Assembly: GCA_033344915.1 (NCBI GenBank)
Contig: JAWPML010000001.1
Location: forward strand, 2,290,369 to 2,354,368
Direction of reading: 5' to 3'
DNA length: 64,000 nucleotides
Origin: Acidimicrobiales bacterium
GTDB taxonomy: Bacteria > Actinomycetota > Acidimicrobiia > Acidimicrobiales > Aldehydirespiratoraceae
Below the pieces are notes generated by a model. The model did no database searches. It was not told where the DNA came from and worked only from the letters and a program-made list of their open reading frames with translations. How positions within the stretch are numbered: the stretch's first letter is position 1; each line of letters begins with the position of its first letter. Made by a program: the position numbers and the translations under genes. Shown here one piece after another: positions 25,319 to 33,336 of this stretch.

Positions 25319-26101
25319 TCAGCGGGCGCCGTCGATCAGGACGGGGGCGTGGTCACTCGGCGGGTCGTCCTTCGGTCCCTTGCGTTCGTTGCGGTCCACG
25401 AGGGCGACGCCGACCGAGTCCGCCACGGAGCGCGTGGCGAGGTGGAGGTCGATCCGCATGCCGAGCTTCTTGTGGAAGTTCCCGGCCCGGTAGTCCCACC
25501 ACGAGTAGAGCCCGCCCTCGTCGTGGTGTTCTCGGAACACGTCGACCAGCCCCCAGTCCAGCAATTGCTGGATCCGCTCCCGCTCGGGCGTGCTCGTGTG
25601 GGTCTCGTCCACGAACTTCTTCGGGTCGTAGACGTCGCGGTCGTCGGGAGCGATGTTGAAGTCTCCGCACACGACGACATCGTCCGTCGGCGTGCACTGC
25701 CCGTCCAGATCGGCCGCGAGGCGGTCGAGCCAGCGCAACTTGTACTGGTAGTGCTCGTGGTCGAGCGATCGGCCGTTGGGCACGTAGCAGGACGCCACCC
25801 GCACGCCGCCGCAGGTCGCCCAGGCGATGCGGGCGTCCGCGTCCGGCTCCCCGCCGTCACCGAACCCGCCGATCGGATCCTCGATGCCGACCCGGCTGAG
25901 GATCGCGACACCGTTCCACTGGCCCTGCCCGTGGTGGAACGTCTCGTAGCCGAGCGCCTCGAAGGTGAGGGCCGGGAAGGCGTCGTCGGCGAGCTTGGTC
26001 TCCTGGAGGCACAGCACGTCCGGCTCGAAGGTCTGGAGCCAGCGCTCGACCCGACCGAGTCGCGCGTTGAGCGAGTTGACGTTCCACGTGACGATGCGCA
26101 C
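25319..26101 (-). CDS. xth: exodeoxyribonuclease III
   Basis: Xth is an AP endonuclease and 3'-exonuclease of base-excision repair. The 260-residue protein has MRIVTWNVNSLNAR, LCLQETKL (metal-binding E near 34), the ExoIII-specific SCYVPNGRS, VVCGDFNIAPDDRDVYDP, LYSWWDYRA, RIDLHLAT and SDHAPVL at the end (catalytic histidine). GTG 26101 is preceded by TAGGGT six bases upstream. It heads an operon with the antiporter gene and diverges from kgd. Confidence 0.95.
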   Translation of the reverse strand: MRIVTWNVNSLNARLGRVERWLQTFEPDVLCLQETKLADDAFPALTFEALGYETFHHGQGQWNGVAILSRVGIEDPIGGFGDGGEPDADARIAWATCGGVRVASCYVPNGRSLDHEHYQYKLRWLDRLAADLDGQCTPTDDVVVCGDFNIAPDDRDVYDPKKFVDETHTSTPERERIQQLLDWGLVDVFREHHDEGGLYSWWDYRAGNFHKKLGMRIDLHLATRSVADSVGVALVDRNERKGPKDDPPSDHAPVLIDGAR

Positions 26102-26177
26102 GGCGGCACCCTATCCGCCGCACGGCTCCCGTTTCGGCTCACCAGTCAGCCCCTCCTCCAGCCCATAGACTCCCGCT

Positions 26178-29100
26178 GTGGCTACCACCGATGACCCTGC
26201 CGATCTGGGCCCCAACGCCTGGCTCGTCGACGAGATGCGCGCCCGGTGGGAAGCCGACCCCACGTCGGTGGACGCGAGCTGGCGCGGTGTCTTCGAGAAC
26301 GGCAGCAACGGCACCGGGACCACCGCCCCACCACCCCCTCCCCCCGCGCCGATCGAGGTCGCCGGCAACGAGGTGACCAGGCCCACCGTCGCCCCCATCG
26401 CCGACTGGTCCGCCCCGACGCCGACCCCGCCACCGACTGCCGCCCCGGAGCCCGAGACCCCCAGCCCCGCGCCGACTGCCACCCCGGAGCCCACGGCGGC
26501 CCCCGCGCCGCCGCAGGACGCACCACCTGCCGCGGTTCCGGCGAATGCCGGCGAAGGCAACGAAAGCAACGCCTCCCCCATCCGGGGCGCCGGCGCCCGG
26601 ATCGTGGCGAACATGGAGGCCTCCCTCGGCGTCCCGACGGCCACCTCGTTCCGGCAGATCCCCGCGAAGCTGCTGGAGGTCAACCGGAAGGTCATCAACG
26701 GGCACCTGGCTCGCAAGCAGACGGGCAAGGTGAGCTTCACCCACTTGATCGGCTACGCCGTCGTGCGGGCGATCGCGGACGAGATGCCGGCGATGAACAA
26801 CACCTACGAGGCCGATGCGGACGGCAAGCCCCTGCTCGTCCGCAACCCCCACGTGGGTCTGGGAATCGCGGTCGATCTCGAGAAGTCCGACGGCTCGCGG
26901 ACACTGATGGTGCCGTGCATCAAGGATGCCGACACGCTCGACTTCCGGGAGTTCATCGACCGCTACGAAGCGCTGATCCGCAAGGTCCGCGACGGCAAGC
27001 TGTCTCCGGACGACTTCGTCGGGACGACCGTGAGCCTCACGAACCCGGGCACGATCGGCACGCTCCAGAGCGTCCCCCGGCTGATGGCCGGCCAGGGACT
27101 GATCGTCGGCGTCGGGTCGATCTCGTTCCCGACGGAGTTCGAGGCGGCCGATCCCGCGAAGCTCGCCGATCTCGGCGTGTCGAAGGTGATCACGGTCACC
27201 TCGACCTACGACCACCGGATCATCCAGGGCGCCGAGTCCGGCATGTTCCTCAAGAAGGTCCACGAGCTGCTGCTGGGGGAGGACGACTTCTACGTCGACA
27301 TCTTCCGCGCTCTCGACGTGCCCTACGAGGCGGTCAAGTGGCGCCGCGACGTCAACCCGGTGGACCGCGAGACGTCGCTGCTGGAGAAGCAGGCCAAGGT
27401 CAACCAGCTGATCAACATGCATCGCGTGCGCGGCCATCTGATCGCGGATCTCGATCCGCTCCAGGTCAAGGAACCGACGATGCACGCGGAGCTCGATCCC
27501 GCCACCTACGGCCTCACGATCTGGGACCTCGACCGCGAGTTCCTCACCGGCACCGACACCGGCATCTACGCCCAGGTGGGCGGTCGACCGAAGATGCCCC
27601 TGGGGGACCTGCTCGGCGTGCTTCGTGACGCCTACTGCCGCACGATCGGCGTCGAGTACATGCACATCCAGGATCCGGTGGAGAAGCGCTGGATGCAGGA
27701 ACAGCTCGAGGGCGCCGACCGCACGATCGACGCCGACGAACAGCGCCATGTCCTCTCCCGACTGAACGCGGCGGAGGCGCTGGAGACGTTCCTCGGCACG
27801 AAGTACGTGGGCCAGAAGCGCTTCGGCATCGAAGGGGCCGAGAGCACGATCCCGTTGGTGGACGCGGTGATCGGCGCCGCGGCCGACGCGGGCCTCGCCG
27901 AGGTCATCATGGGCATGGCCCACCGCGGCCGGCTGAACGTGCTCGTCAACATCGTCGGGAAGACCTACGGCGAGCTGTTCAACGAGTTCGAGGGCGGCTC
28001 GATCAGCCAGATGACCCAGGGCTCGGGCGACGTGAAGTACCACCTCGGCCAGACGGGCGTGTTCGAGAGCCGCAACGGCAACACCATCCCGGTGGAGCTG
28101 GCCGCCAACCCGTCCCACCTCGAGGCGGTCGACCCGGTGGTGGTCGGCATGGTCCGCGCCCGCATGGACTCGATCCCGGAGGGATCCGATTTCGACGCGT
28201 ACCCCGTGCTCCCCCTGTTGATCCACGGCGACGCGGCCTTCGCCGGTCAGGGCGTCGTGGCGGAGACGCTCAACCTGTCGCAGATCCGTGGCTATCGCGT
28301 CGGTGGCACCGTCCACGTCATCATCAACAACCAGGTCGGCTTCACGAGCACCCCGGACGTCGCCCGGTCCTCGGAGTACTCGACCGACGTCGCCAAGATG
28401 ATCCAGGCGCCGATCTTCCACGTGAACGGCGACGATCCCGAAGCCTGTGTCCGGGTCGCCCGGCTCGCCTTCGCGTATCGCCAGCAGTTCAACAAGGACG
28501 TCGTGATCGACATGATCTGCTACCGACGCCACGGTCACAACGAAGGCGACGACCCGAGCTACACCCTCCCGGAGATGTACCGCCGCATCGACGCCCGCCC
28601 GTCCGTGCGCGCCCAGTACACGACGTCACTCGTGAAGCGGGGTGACCTCACGCCGGAAGAGGAGGAGGACGCGCTGGCCGACTTCAAGGCGCGTCTGCAG
28701 GCCGCGCTCGACAGCACGCGCGAGATCCCCCACGACCCCGACGCGCGGGCCCAGCCCCCGGTGCAACCGATCGGTGTGCTGCCCCACCTGCGCACGTCGA
28801 TCGATCGGGTCACCGTCGACCGGATCTACGCCGCCCTCTCCTCGACCCCGGAGGGGTTCACCGTCCATCCGAAACTCGGCCAGCAGTTCGACCGGCGCGA
28901 CGAGATGTTCGCCGCCGGTGAGATCGACTGGGCGCTCGGCGAGGCGATGGCCATGGGGTCGCTGCTGCTCGAGGGCACCTCGATCCGCCTCGCCGGCCAG
29001 GACTCGCGGCGCGGCACGTTCAGCCATCGCCACTCCACGCTCGTGGACTACGAGACCGGCGCCGAGCACGTGCCCCTCGCCGACCTCGCGGGCGACGACA

Positions 29101-29960
29101 CCGAGCTGTGGATCTACGACTCGCTCCTCAGCGAGTACGCCGCGCTCGGATTCGAATACGGCTATTCGGTCGCGAAACCCGAGGCGATGGTCATCTGGGA
29201 GGCCCAGTTCGGCGACTTCGCCAACGGCGCGCAGATCATCATCGATCAGTTCATCGTCGCCGCGAAGGACAAATGGCAACAGGACTCCGGTCTCGTCCTC
29301 CTGCTCCCCCACGGCTTCGAAGGACAGGGACCCGAGCACTCGTCGGCCCGCATCGAGCGGTTCCTGCTGCTCGCGGCCGAGGACAACATGCAGATCTGCA
29401 ACGCCACCACGGCCGCCCAGTTCTTCCACCTGCTGCGCCGCCAGATGCTCCAACACCATCGCACGCCGCTCGTCGTGTTCACGCCGAAGTCGTTGCTACG
29501 GGCCAAGCAGAGCCGTTCCCCGGTCAGCGACCTGCTGTCCGGCACGTTCGAGGAGCTGCTGCCGGATCGGTCCGGGATCGACCCGGCCGAGGTCCGTCGT
29601 CTCGTGTTGTGCAGCGGCAAGATCGCGGTCGACGCGGAGACCGAGCGCGACAAGCGGGGCGCGCCGGTCGCGATCGCCCGGGTGGAGCAGCTCTATCCCT
29701 GGCCCTTCGACGCCGTGGCCGCCGAGCTGGCCCGCTATCCGAACGCGGACGAGATCATGTGGCTCCAGGAGGAGCCGGAGAACATGGGCGCGTGGAATGC
29801 GATCAAGGGCCGGCTCTACGAGCGCCACGAACGCTCGCACAAGATCCGCCGAGCGAGCCGATTCGAGTCCGGCTCACCGGCATGCGGCAGCATCAAGGTG
29901 CACGCCCAGGAGCAGGCCGAGCTGCTCGACCGGGCCCTGAGCGTCGACGACCCGACCTGA
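26178..29960 (+). CDS. kgd: multifunctional 2-oxoglutarate decarboxylase/dehydrogenase Kgd (SucA-type E1 with E2 domain)
   Basis: The 1260-residue protein joins an E1 N-terminal segment (DLGPNAWLVDEMRARWEADPTSVDASW), a Pro/Ala/Thr-rich linker (about 50-130), a 2-oxoacid dehydrogenase acyltransferase domain (about 135-380, with SFTHLIGYAVVRAI and TYDHRIIQGAESG) and a thiamine-dependent E1o domain (from about 430) with MGMAHRGRLNVL, GDAAFAGQGVVAETLNLS and GHNEGDDPSYT. This is the actinobacterial Kgd architecture, which lets 2-oxoglutarate be oxidised in a PDH/ODH supercomplex or decarboxylated. GTG 26178 has TAGACT six bases upstream. A hairpin at 29966-29981 separates it from the convergent membrane-protein gene. 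Confidence 0.96.
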   Translation: MATTDDPADLGPNAWLVDEMRARWEADPTSVDASWRGVFENGSNGTGTTAPPPPPPAPIEVAGNEVTRPTVAPIADWSAPTPTPPPTAAPEPETPSPAPTATPEPTAAPAPPQDAPPAAVPANAGEGNESNASPIRGAGARIVANMEASLGVPTATSFRQIPAKLLEVNRKVINGHLARKQTGKVSFTHLIGYAVVRAIADEMPAMNNTYEADADGKPLLVRNPHVGLGIAVDLEKSDGSRTLMVPCIKDADTLDFREFIDRYEALIRKVRDGKLSPDDFVGTTVSLTNPGTIGTLQSVPRLMAGQGLIVGVGSISFPTEFEAADPAKLADLGVSKVITVTSTYDHRIIQGAESGMFLKKVHELLLGEDDFYVDIFRALDVPYEAVKWRRDVNPVDRETSLLEKQAKVNQLINMHRVRGHLIADLDPLQVKEPTMHAELDPATYGLTIWDLDREFLTGTDTGIYAQVGGRPKMPLGDLLGVLRDAYCRTIGVEYMHIQDPVEKRWMQEQLEGADRTIDADEQRHVLSRLNAAEALETFLGTKYVGQKRFGIEGAESTIPLVDAVIGAAADAGLAEVIMGMAHRGRLNVLVNIVGKTYGELFNEFEGGSISQMTQGSGDVKYHLGQTGVFESRNGNTIPVELAANPSHLEAVDPVVVGMVRARMDSIPEGSDFDAYPVLPLLIHGDAAFAGQGVVAETLNLSQIRGYRVGGTVHVIINNQVGFTSTPDVARSSEYSTDVAKMIQAPIFHVNGDDPEACVRVARLAFAYRQQFNKDVVIDMICYRRHGHNEGDDPSYTLPEMYRRIDARPSVRAQYTTSLVKRGDLTPEEEEDALADFKARLQAALDSTREIPHDPDARAQPPVQPIGVLPHLRTSIDRVTVDRIYAALSSTPEGFTVHPKLGQQFDRRDEMFAAGEIDWALGEAMAMGSLLLEGTSIRLAGQDSRRGTFSHRHSTLVDYETGAEHVPLADLAGDDTELWIYDSLLSEYAALGFEYGYSVAKPEAMVIWEAQFGDFANGAQIIIDQFIVAAKDKWQQDSGLVLLLPHGFEGQGPEHSSARIERFLLLAAEDNMQICNATTAAQFFHLLRRQMLQHHRTPLVVFTPKSLLRAKQSRSPVSDLLSGTFEELLPDRSGIDPAEVRRLVLCSGKIAVDAETERDKRGAPVAIARVEQLYPWPFDAVAAELARYPNADEIMWLQEEPENMGAWNAIKGRLYERHERSHKIRRASRFESGSPACGSIKVHAQEQAELLDRALSVDDPT

Positions 29961-29965
29961 GCCGA

Positions 29966-29981
29966 CCGTTCAGGCGAACGG
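29966..29981. terminator. bidirectional hairpin between kgd and the membrane-protein gene
   Basis: CCGTTC-AGGC-GAACGG is a perfect 6-bp stem with a 4-base loop, five bases after the kgd TGA and overlapping the opposing gene's stop. It lacks a T-tract. Confidence 0.4.
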
Positions 29982-30686
29982 AATGGTCGCTGCGAGAGCG
30001 AGAGCCCAGCTCATCAACGAGCCGATCAGCACGTATTCGGTGACCGCGTGGACGTCGACGTCATCGTGGCTGCGTAGCTCCGGGTAGCGCAGGAGCGACT
30101 TCGCCGTGACCACCAGGGCGGCCGTGGTCGGCTGCCCGGCGAGGACGAGCCCGACGATCAGGAGGCGTTCGAGCGGACCGATCACCCGACCGCCGCGGAT
30201 GCGCGTCGTCGGCGGGTCGCCGTCGATGACGACATCGAGCACGACCCGCACGATCGCGTTCGCGGTGGCGACCATCACCACCCCGACACCGAGGACGAGC
30301 AGGACCTCCGCAGCCGGTGTCTCCCGGACCAGGTCGATGCGGGACTCGTCGAGGAAATCGCCCCAGCGGCCGTTGTGGCCCGAGAAGTGCAGCGTGGAGA
30401 TGACGGCCGCCGCACCGATCCCACCGCCCAGCGTGGCCAGCTGGAGCTGAGGGGCCGTGAACCCGACGCGGACCAGCTGCCAGGCCGACGCGACGATGGC
30501 GACGACGACGATCGTCACGACGGCGTCCTGGCCTCGACCGTCGTTGCCCAGCACCCCGACCACGCCGACGAGGAGGCTGACGCCGATCGCCAGCACGGCC
30601 CGATTGCGCGACGAGGGCATACCGGCGAGGCCGTGGGTCAGGTCGCCGAAGCCGATGGCGAGCAGGACGATGGCGAGCGCGGTCAT
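29970..30686 (-). CDS. DUF3307-like integral membrane protein, partner of SatD-like regulator
   Basis: The 238-residue protein is mostly hydrophobic with about seven helices. The end reads ERLLIVGLVLAGQPTTAALVVTAKSLLRYPEL and then AVTEYVLIGSLMSWALAL, which resembles the C-terminus of DUF3307-type proteins (a helix, a lysine/serine-arginine loop, then an EYxLIGTLxS motif). It overlaps the satD-like gene by four bases (ATGA). SatD and DUF3307 proteins are often neighbours; the biochemical role of the pair is not known to me. Confidence 0.75.
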   Translation of the reverse strand: MTALAIVLLAIGFGDLTHGLAGMPSSRNRAVLAIGVSLLVGVVGVLGNDGRGQDAVVTIVVVAIVASAWQLVRVGFTAPQLQLATLGGGIGAAAVISTLHFSGHNGRWGDFLDESRIDLVRETPAAEVLLVLGVGVVMVATANAIVRVVLDVVIDGDPPTTRIRGGRVIGPLERLLIVGLVLAGQPTTAALVVTAKSLLRYPELRSHDDVDVHAVTEYVLIGSLMSWALALAATIPFA

Positions 30687-31384
30687 GACGGACTGTGTAG
30701 CGCGTCGACGGCGGCGGCGAGGGCGCGGAGATTGTTCCGACGACGCCGTTGGGACACACCGCTCGCACTGATCCCCACCTCGGCGGCGATCTCGTCGGTC
30801 GGCCGACCCTCCAGATCACCGAGCAGGATGCGGGCCTCGACCCGGTCGAGTCCGGCGAGCGCGTGGTCGAGCAGGATGAGGTGGCTGCGAACGAGATCGA
30901 CGGATCGGGCATCGAGCGGCCGCGGCGGCGGGAGCCCGCCAACCCCGTCCGTCGACGACGACACCGGGTCGGCGTAGGCGACGGCGAGGCGGCCCTCCCA
31001 TCGGACCGTCCCGTCGGACAGCCGTTCGAGTGCGGCGCGGGCCGCCCACCAGGCCGGTCCGTCCTGGCCGAACGGCGTACGGGCCGGGTCGTGGATCTCA
31101 ATGCTTCCCCAACCGATGGACGCACGGACGTCCACCATGCCGATCAGCTCGAGCCGCAAGCGCGCGACAGCCGCGATCGCATCCATGACCCCCGCATAGG
31201 TGGCCTGGAGTTCGTCTCCCACCGTCGCCGTGAGTGGGTCGAGGCCCGGCGCAGCGGCGTTCGCCCGATCCGCCGCCGTCTGCACCGCCCGCTGGAGCGC
31301 GGCGCGATCCGGGTGATCCCGCGAGCCGACGACATCGACGAGGACGGCGGCATAGCCGCGGTGCGGTTCCTCCACAGAGTCCAT
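30683..31384 (-). CDS. SatD-like protein: cyclase-fold-like N-terminus plus helix-turn-helix
   Basis: The 233-residue protein opens YAAVLVDVVGSRDHPDRAALQ, continues LTATVGDELQATYAGVMDAI and VRASIGWGSIEI, and ends with a region-4-like helix-turn-helix (PTDEIAAEVGISASGVSQRRRR, about 192-213). The first three elements resemble the palm fold of class III nucleotide cyclases (LfaDivgST, GDxxxAxF, vRiGih), with both metal-binding aspartates in the expected places. Catalysis is unproven. Three evenly spaced palindromes lie immediately upstream, the first inside its promoter, so autoregulation is likely. It is coupled to the DUF3307-like gene. Confidence 0.8.
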   Translation of the reverse strand: MDSVEEPHRGYAAVLVDVVGSRDHPDRAALQRAVQTAADRANAAAPGLDPLTATVGDELQATYAGVMDAIAAVARLRLELIGMVDVRASIGWGSIEIHDPARTPFGQDGPAWWAARAALERLSDGTVRWEGRLAVAYADPVSSSTDGVGGLPPPRPLDARSVDLVRSHLILLDHALAGLDRVEARILLGDLEGRPTDEIAAEVGISASGVSQRRRRNNLRALAAAVDALHSPS

Positions 31385-31390
31385 GCGATC

Positions 31391-31418
31391 ACTATACTGA
31401 CGACTTCCGTCAGATCAA
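31391..31418 (-). promoter_or_regulatory. satD-like gene promoter
   Basis: Reading the minus strand, TTGATC (31418-31413), a 16-base spacer and TATAGT (31396-31391) precede the ATG at 31384 by six bases. The spacer is almost entirely the palindrome CTGACG-N5-CGTCAG. The transcript would be leaderless. A repressor bound there would block polymerase. Confidence 0.7.
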
Positions 31419-31468
31419 TAGAGACTGACGATATTCGTCAGTTCAATACACGATGACGCATGTCGTCA
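31397..31468. promoter_or_regulatory. array of three palindromic operators, 28-bp period
   Basis: Palindromes at 31397-31413 (CTGACGACTTCCGTCAG), 31424-31442 (ACTGACGATATTCGTCAGT) and 31454-31468 (TGACGCATGTCGTCA) share TGACG-N5-CGTCA half-sites. Their centres are 31405, 31433 and 31461, exactly 28 bases apart. The array fills the gap between the HAD stop and the satD-like start. A helically phased cooperative binding site is likely; the SatD-like protein is the obvious candidate binder. Confidence 0.75.
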
Positions 31469-31477
31469 GGTGATGGC

Positions 31478-32113
31478 TCACCGGAGCGGGATCCCGACGA
31501 CGGCTTCCAGCTCTGCGAGCGCAACCGCCGGGTCCATCACCTTGATCGTGGTCATGCCCATCGCCCTCGCCGGCTTGAGGTTGACCCCCAGATCGTCGAG
31601 GAAGACGCACGCGTCGGGTTCGACGCCCAGCCGCTCGCAGGCGATCTCGTAGAAGCGGGGCTCGGGCTTGCGCACGCCGACCACGCTCGACTCCACGACC
31701 TCGTCGAACAACGCCATGATCGTTGCCATCTCGTGCGCTCGATCCTCGGCCGGGCCGCCGGGTGACGGGTCGCGGAAGTTGTTCGTGAGGCACGCCGTCT
31801 TGAACCGCTCACCGCAGCGGCGAAGTGCCTCGACCATCTCCGGCCGGACGTGGCCGCGCAGCGAGTCGAGGACCCGGCGCGCATCGACCTCGTGGCCGAG
31901 CGCTCGCGCCTCCCGTTCGAACACCTCCACGAACCCGGCCGGGTCCAGATCGCCGCGCTCGAACCGGGCCCACGCGTTGTCGTCCGGATTCGTGGCGTTG
32001 ATCGTGCGGATCGTGTCCTTTGCCAGCCCGACCTCGGCCTCGTAGACGTTGAAGGCGTCGAACGGGCTGGACAGGATGACGCCGCCGAAATCGAAGAGAA
32101 CTGCCGAGATCAC
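31478..32113 (-). CDS. HAD-superfamily (subfamily IA) hydrolase
   Basis: The 211-residue protein has motif I VLFDFGGVI (usual DxDGV is DFGG here, as in acyl-CoA-dehydrogenase-linked and epoxide-hydrolase-N-terminal phosphatases), motif II TACLTNNFRDP (S/T), motif III lysine in GVRKPEPRFYEIACERLG and motif IV VFLDDLGVNLKPARAMG. The missing second aspartate of DxD is a known variation in this subgroup and may limit phosphatase activity. GTG 32113 follows TAGGGT by six bases. Divergent from the NYN-S1 gene. Confidence 0.88.
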   Translation of the reverse strand: MISAVLFDFGGVILSSPFDAFNVYEAEVGLAKDTIRTINATNPDDNAWARFERGDLDPAGFVEVFEREARALGHEVDARRVLDSLRGHVRPEMVEALRRCGERFKTACLTNNFRDPSPGGPAEDRAHEMATIMALFDEVVESSVVGVRKPEPRFYEIACERLGVEPDACVFLDDLGVNLKPARAMGMTTIKVMDPAVALAELEAVVGIPLR

Positions 32114-32148
32114 GGGTGCACCCTAGGGCGCGTGGTTGACTGACCCCC

Positions 32149-33309
32149 ATGTCGAAACGGGCCGCCACCAACTCCCACGCCGTGATCGATGGGTCGAACC
32201 TCGCCACGGAGGGCCGCAAGGAACCAAGCCTCGCGCAGCTGAAGGAGGCCGTCGCGGCGATCCGCGACGAGTACGACTTCACCCACGTGACGGTGATCGT
32301 CGATGCGACGTTCGAGCATCGCGTGGCGAAGTCCGAGACCAAGGCGGCCCGCAAGGCCATCGACGACAACGAGATCCTCACGCCACCGGCCGGGGTCATC
32401 GGCCGCGGCGACACGTTCATCCTCGAGGTCGCCGATCGCGCCGACGCCGTGGTGTTCTCGAACGACTCGTTCCAGGAGTTCCACGGCACCTTCGACTGGC
32501 TCTTCGACGAGGGGCGTCTCGTCGGCGGCAAGCCGGTGCCGGGGGTCGGCTGGATCTATGTGCCCCGCTCCCCCGTCCGAGGTCCGGTGAGTCGCCGGGC
32601 CACGTCGGAACGACGGCGCAAGAAAGCCGACGACGCCCCGAAGCCGGCGGCGAAGTCCGCCAAGAAGTCCACCCGGAAGGAAGCCGAGAAGTCCTCCCGG
32701 TCGACCTCGCGATCGTCGAAGTCGTCCCAGCCAGCACCGTCGTCTCGACGGGGGAAGTCCTCCGCACCGGCCGATTCGGCTGACGGCGCCAACGCGCCGG
32801 ACGCGTGGAAGACCTTCACCAACGACTACCCGATCGGCACGACCGTGGCCGTGACGGTCGACCGCTTCTCGTCGCACGGCGCCTACGGCTCGGTCGACGA
32901 CGTGGCCATCTATCTCCCCAACCGCCTGCTCGGCGACCCGGCGCCGACCAAGGCCCGTGACGTGCTCGACATCGGCTCGACCGTCGACGTCATCGTCCAC
33001 CGCTTCGACGACGAGCGATTCGGCATCGACGCCGGACTCATCCCGGTTCCCGGCGGTCGGGCGAAGGGATCGTCGAAGCGGCCCGCCCGCAAAGCCACCA
33101 AGCAGGCGACGAAGAAGACGACGAAGAAGAAGGCCGCGACCAAGCGCACGACCAAGAAGACGACGAAGGCGACGACCAAGAAGGTGGCCAAGAAGACGAC
33201 GAAGAAGGCCGCGACCAAGCGCAGCGCCAAGAAGACGACGAAGGCGACCGCGGCGAAGAAGACCGCGCGCCCGGCGAAGAAGGCCGGCACCTCACGCACA
33301 CGCCGCTGA
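32149..33309 (+). CDS. NYN/Zc3h12a-like RNase domain plus S1-like domain plus lysine-rich tail
   Basis: The 386-residue protein has three parts. Residues about 8-145 look like a NYN/Zc3h12a PIN-fold RNase: HAVIDGSNLA, HVTVIVDATFEHR, AVVFSNDSFQEFHGTFDWLF, with acidic residues expected for metal binding. Residues about 225-300 resemble an S1-like OB fold (YPIGTTVAVTVDRFSSHGAYGSVD). The last about 80 residues are histone-H1-like KKTTKK/ATKR repeats. The middle linker is Lys/Ser-rich. A nucleic-acid-associated nuclease role is inferred. TTGACT lies seven bases before the ATG. It is followed 27 bases later by ettA. Confidence 0.8.
   Translation: MSKRAATNSHAVIDGSNLATEGRKEPSLAQLKEAVAAIRDEYDFTHVTVIVDATFEHRVAKSETKAARKAIDDNEILTPPAGVIGRGDTFILEVADRADAVVFSNDSFQEFHGTFDWLFDEGRLVGGKPVPGVGWIYVPRSPVRGPVSRRATSERRRKKADDAPKPAAKSAKKSTRKEAEKSSRSTSRSSKSSQPAPSSRRGKSSAPADSADGANAPDAWKTFTNDYPIGTTVAVTVDRFSSHGAYGSVDDVAIYLPNRLLGDPAPTKARDVLDIGSTVDVIVHRFDDERFGIDAGLIPVPGGRAKGSSKRPARKATKQATKKTTKKKAATKRTTKKTTKATTKKVAKKTTKKAATKRSAKKTTKATAAKKTARPAKKAGTSRTRR
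33070..33306 (+). repeat. low-complexity lysine-codon repeats
   Basis: AAGAAGACGACGAAG-type codons repeat imperfectly over about 230 bases and encode the H1-like tail. Compositionally extreme against the surrounding sequence. Confidence 0.8.
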
Positions 33310-33336
33310 GCGTCGACACCGATAGATTCGCTGGCC

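Noticed and set aside
26139-28538. 799-aa minus-strand open frame
   Set aside because: Antisense of kgd; the kgd sequence has clear conserved motifs while this frame does not.
31391-31418. LexA (SOS) box near satD-like gene
   Set aside because: The actinobacterial LexA box is CGAAC-type; the TGACG-N5-CGTCA palindromes do not fit.
33070-33306. Possible CRISPR or transposon repeat
   Set aside because: Imperfect, in-frame codon repeats for a lysine-rich tail.
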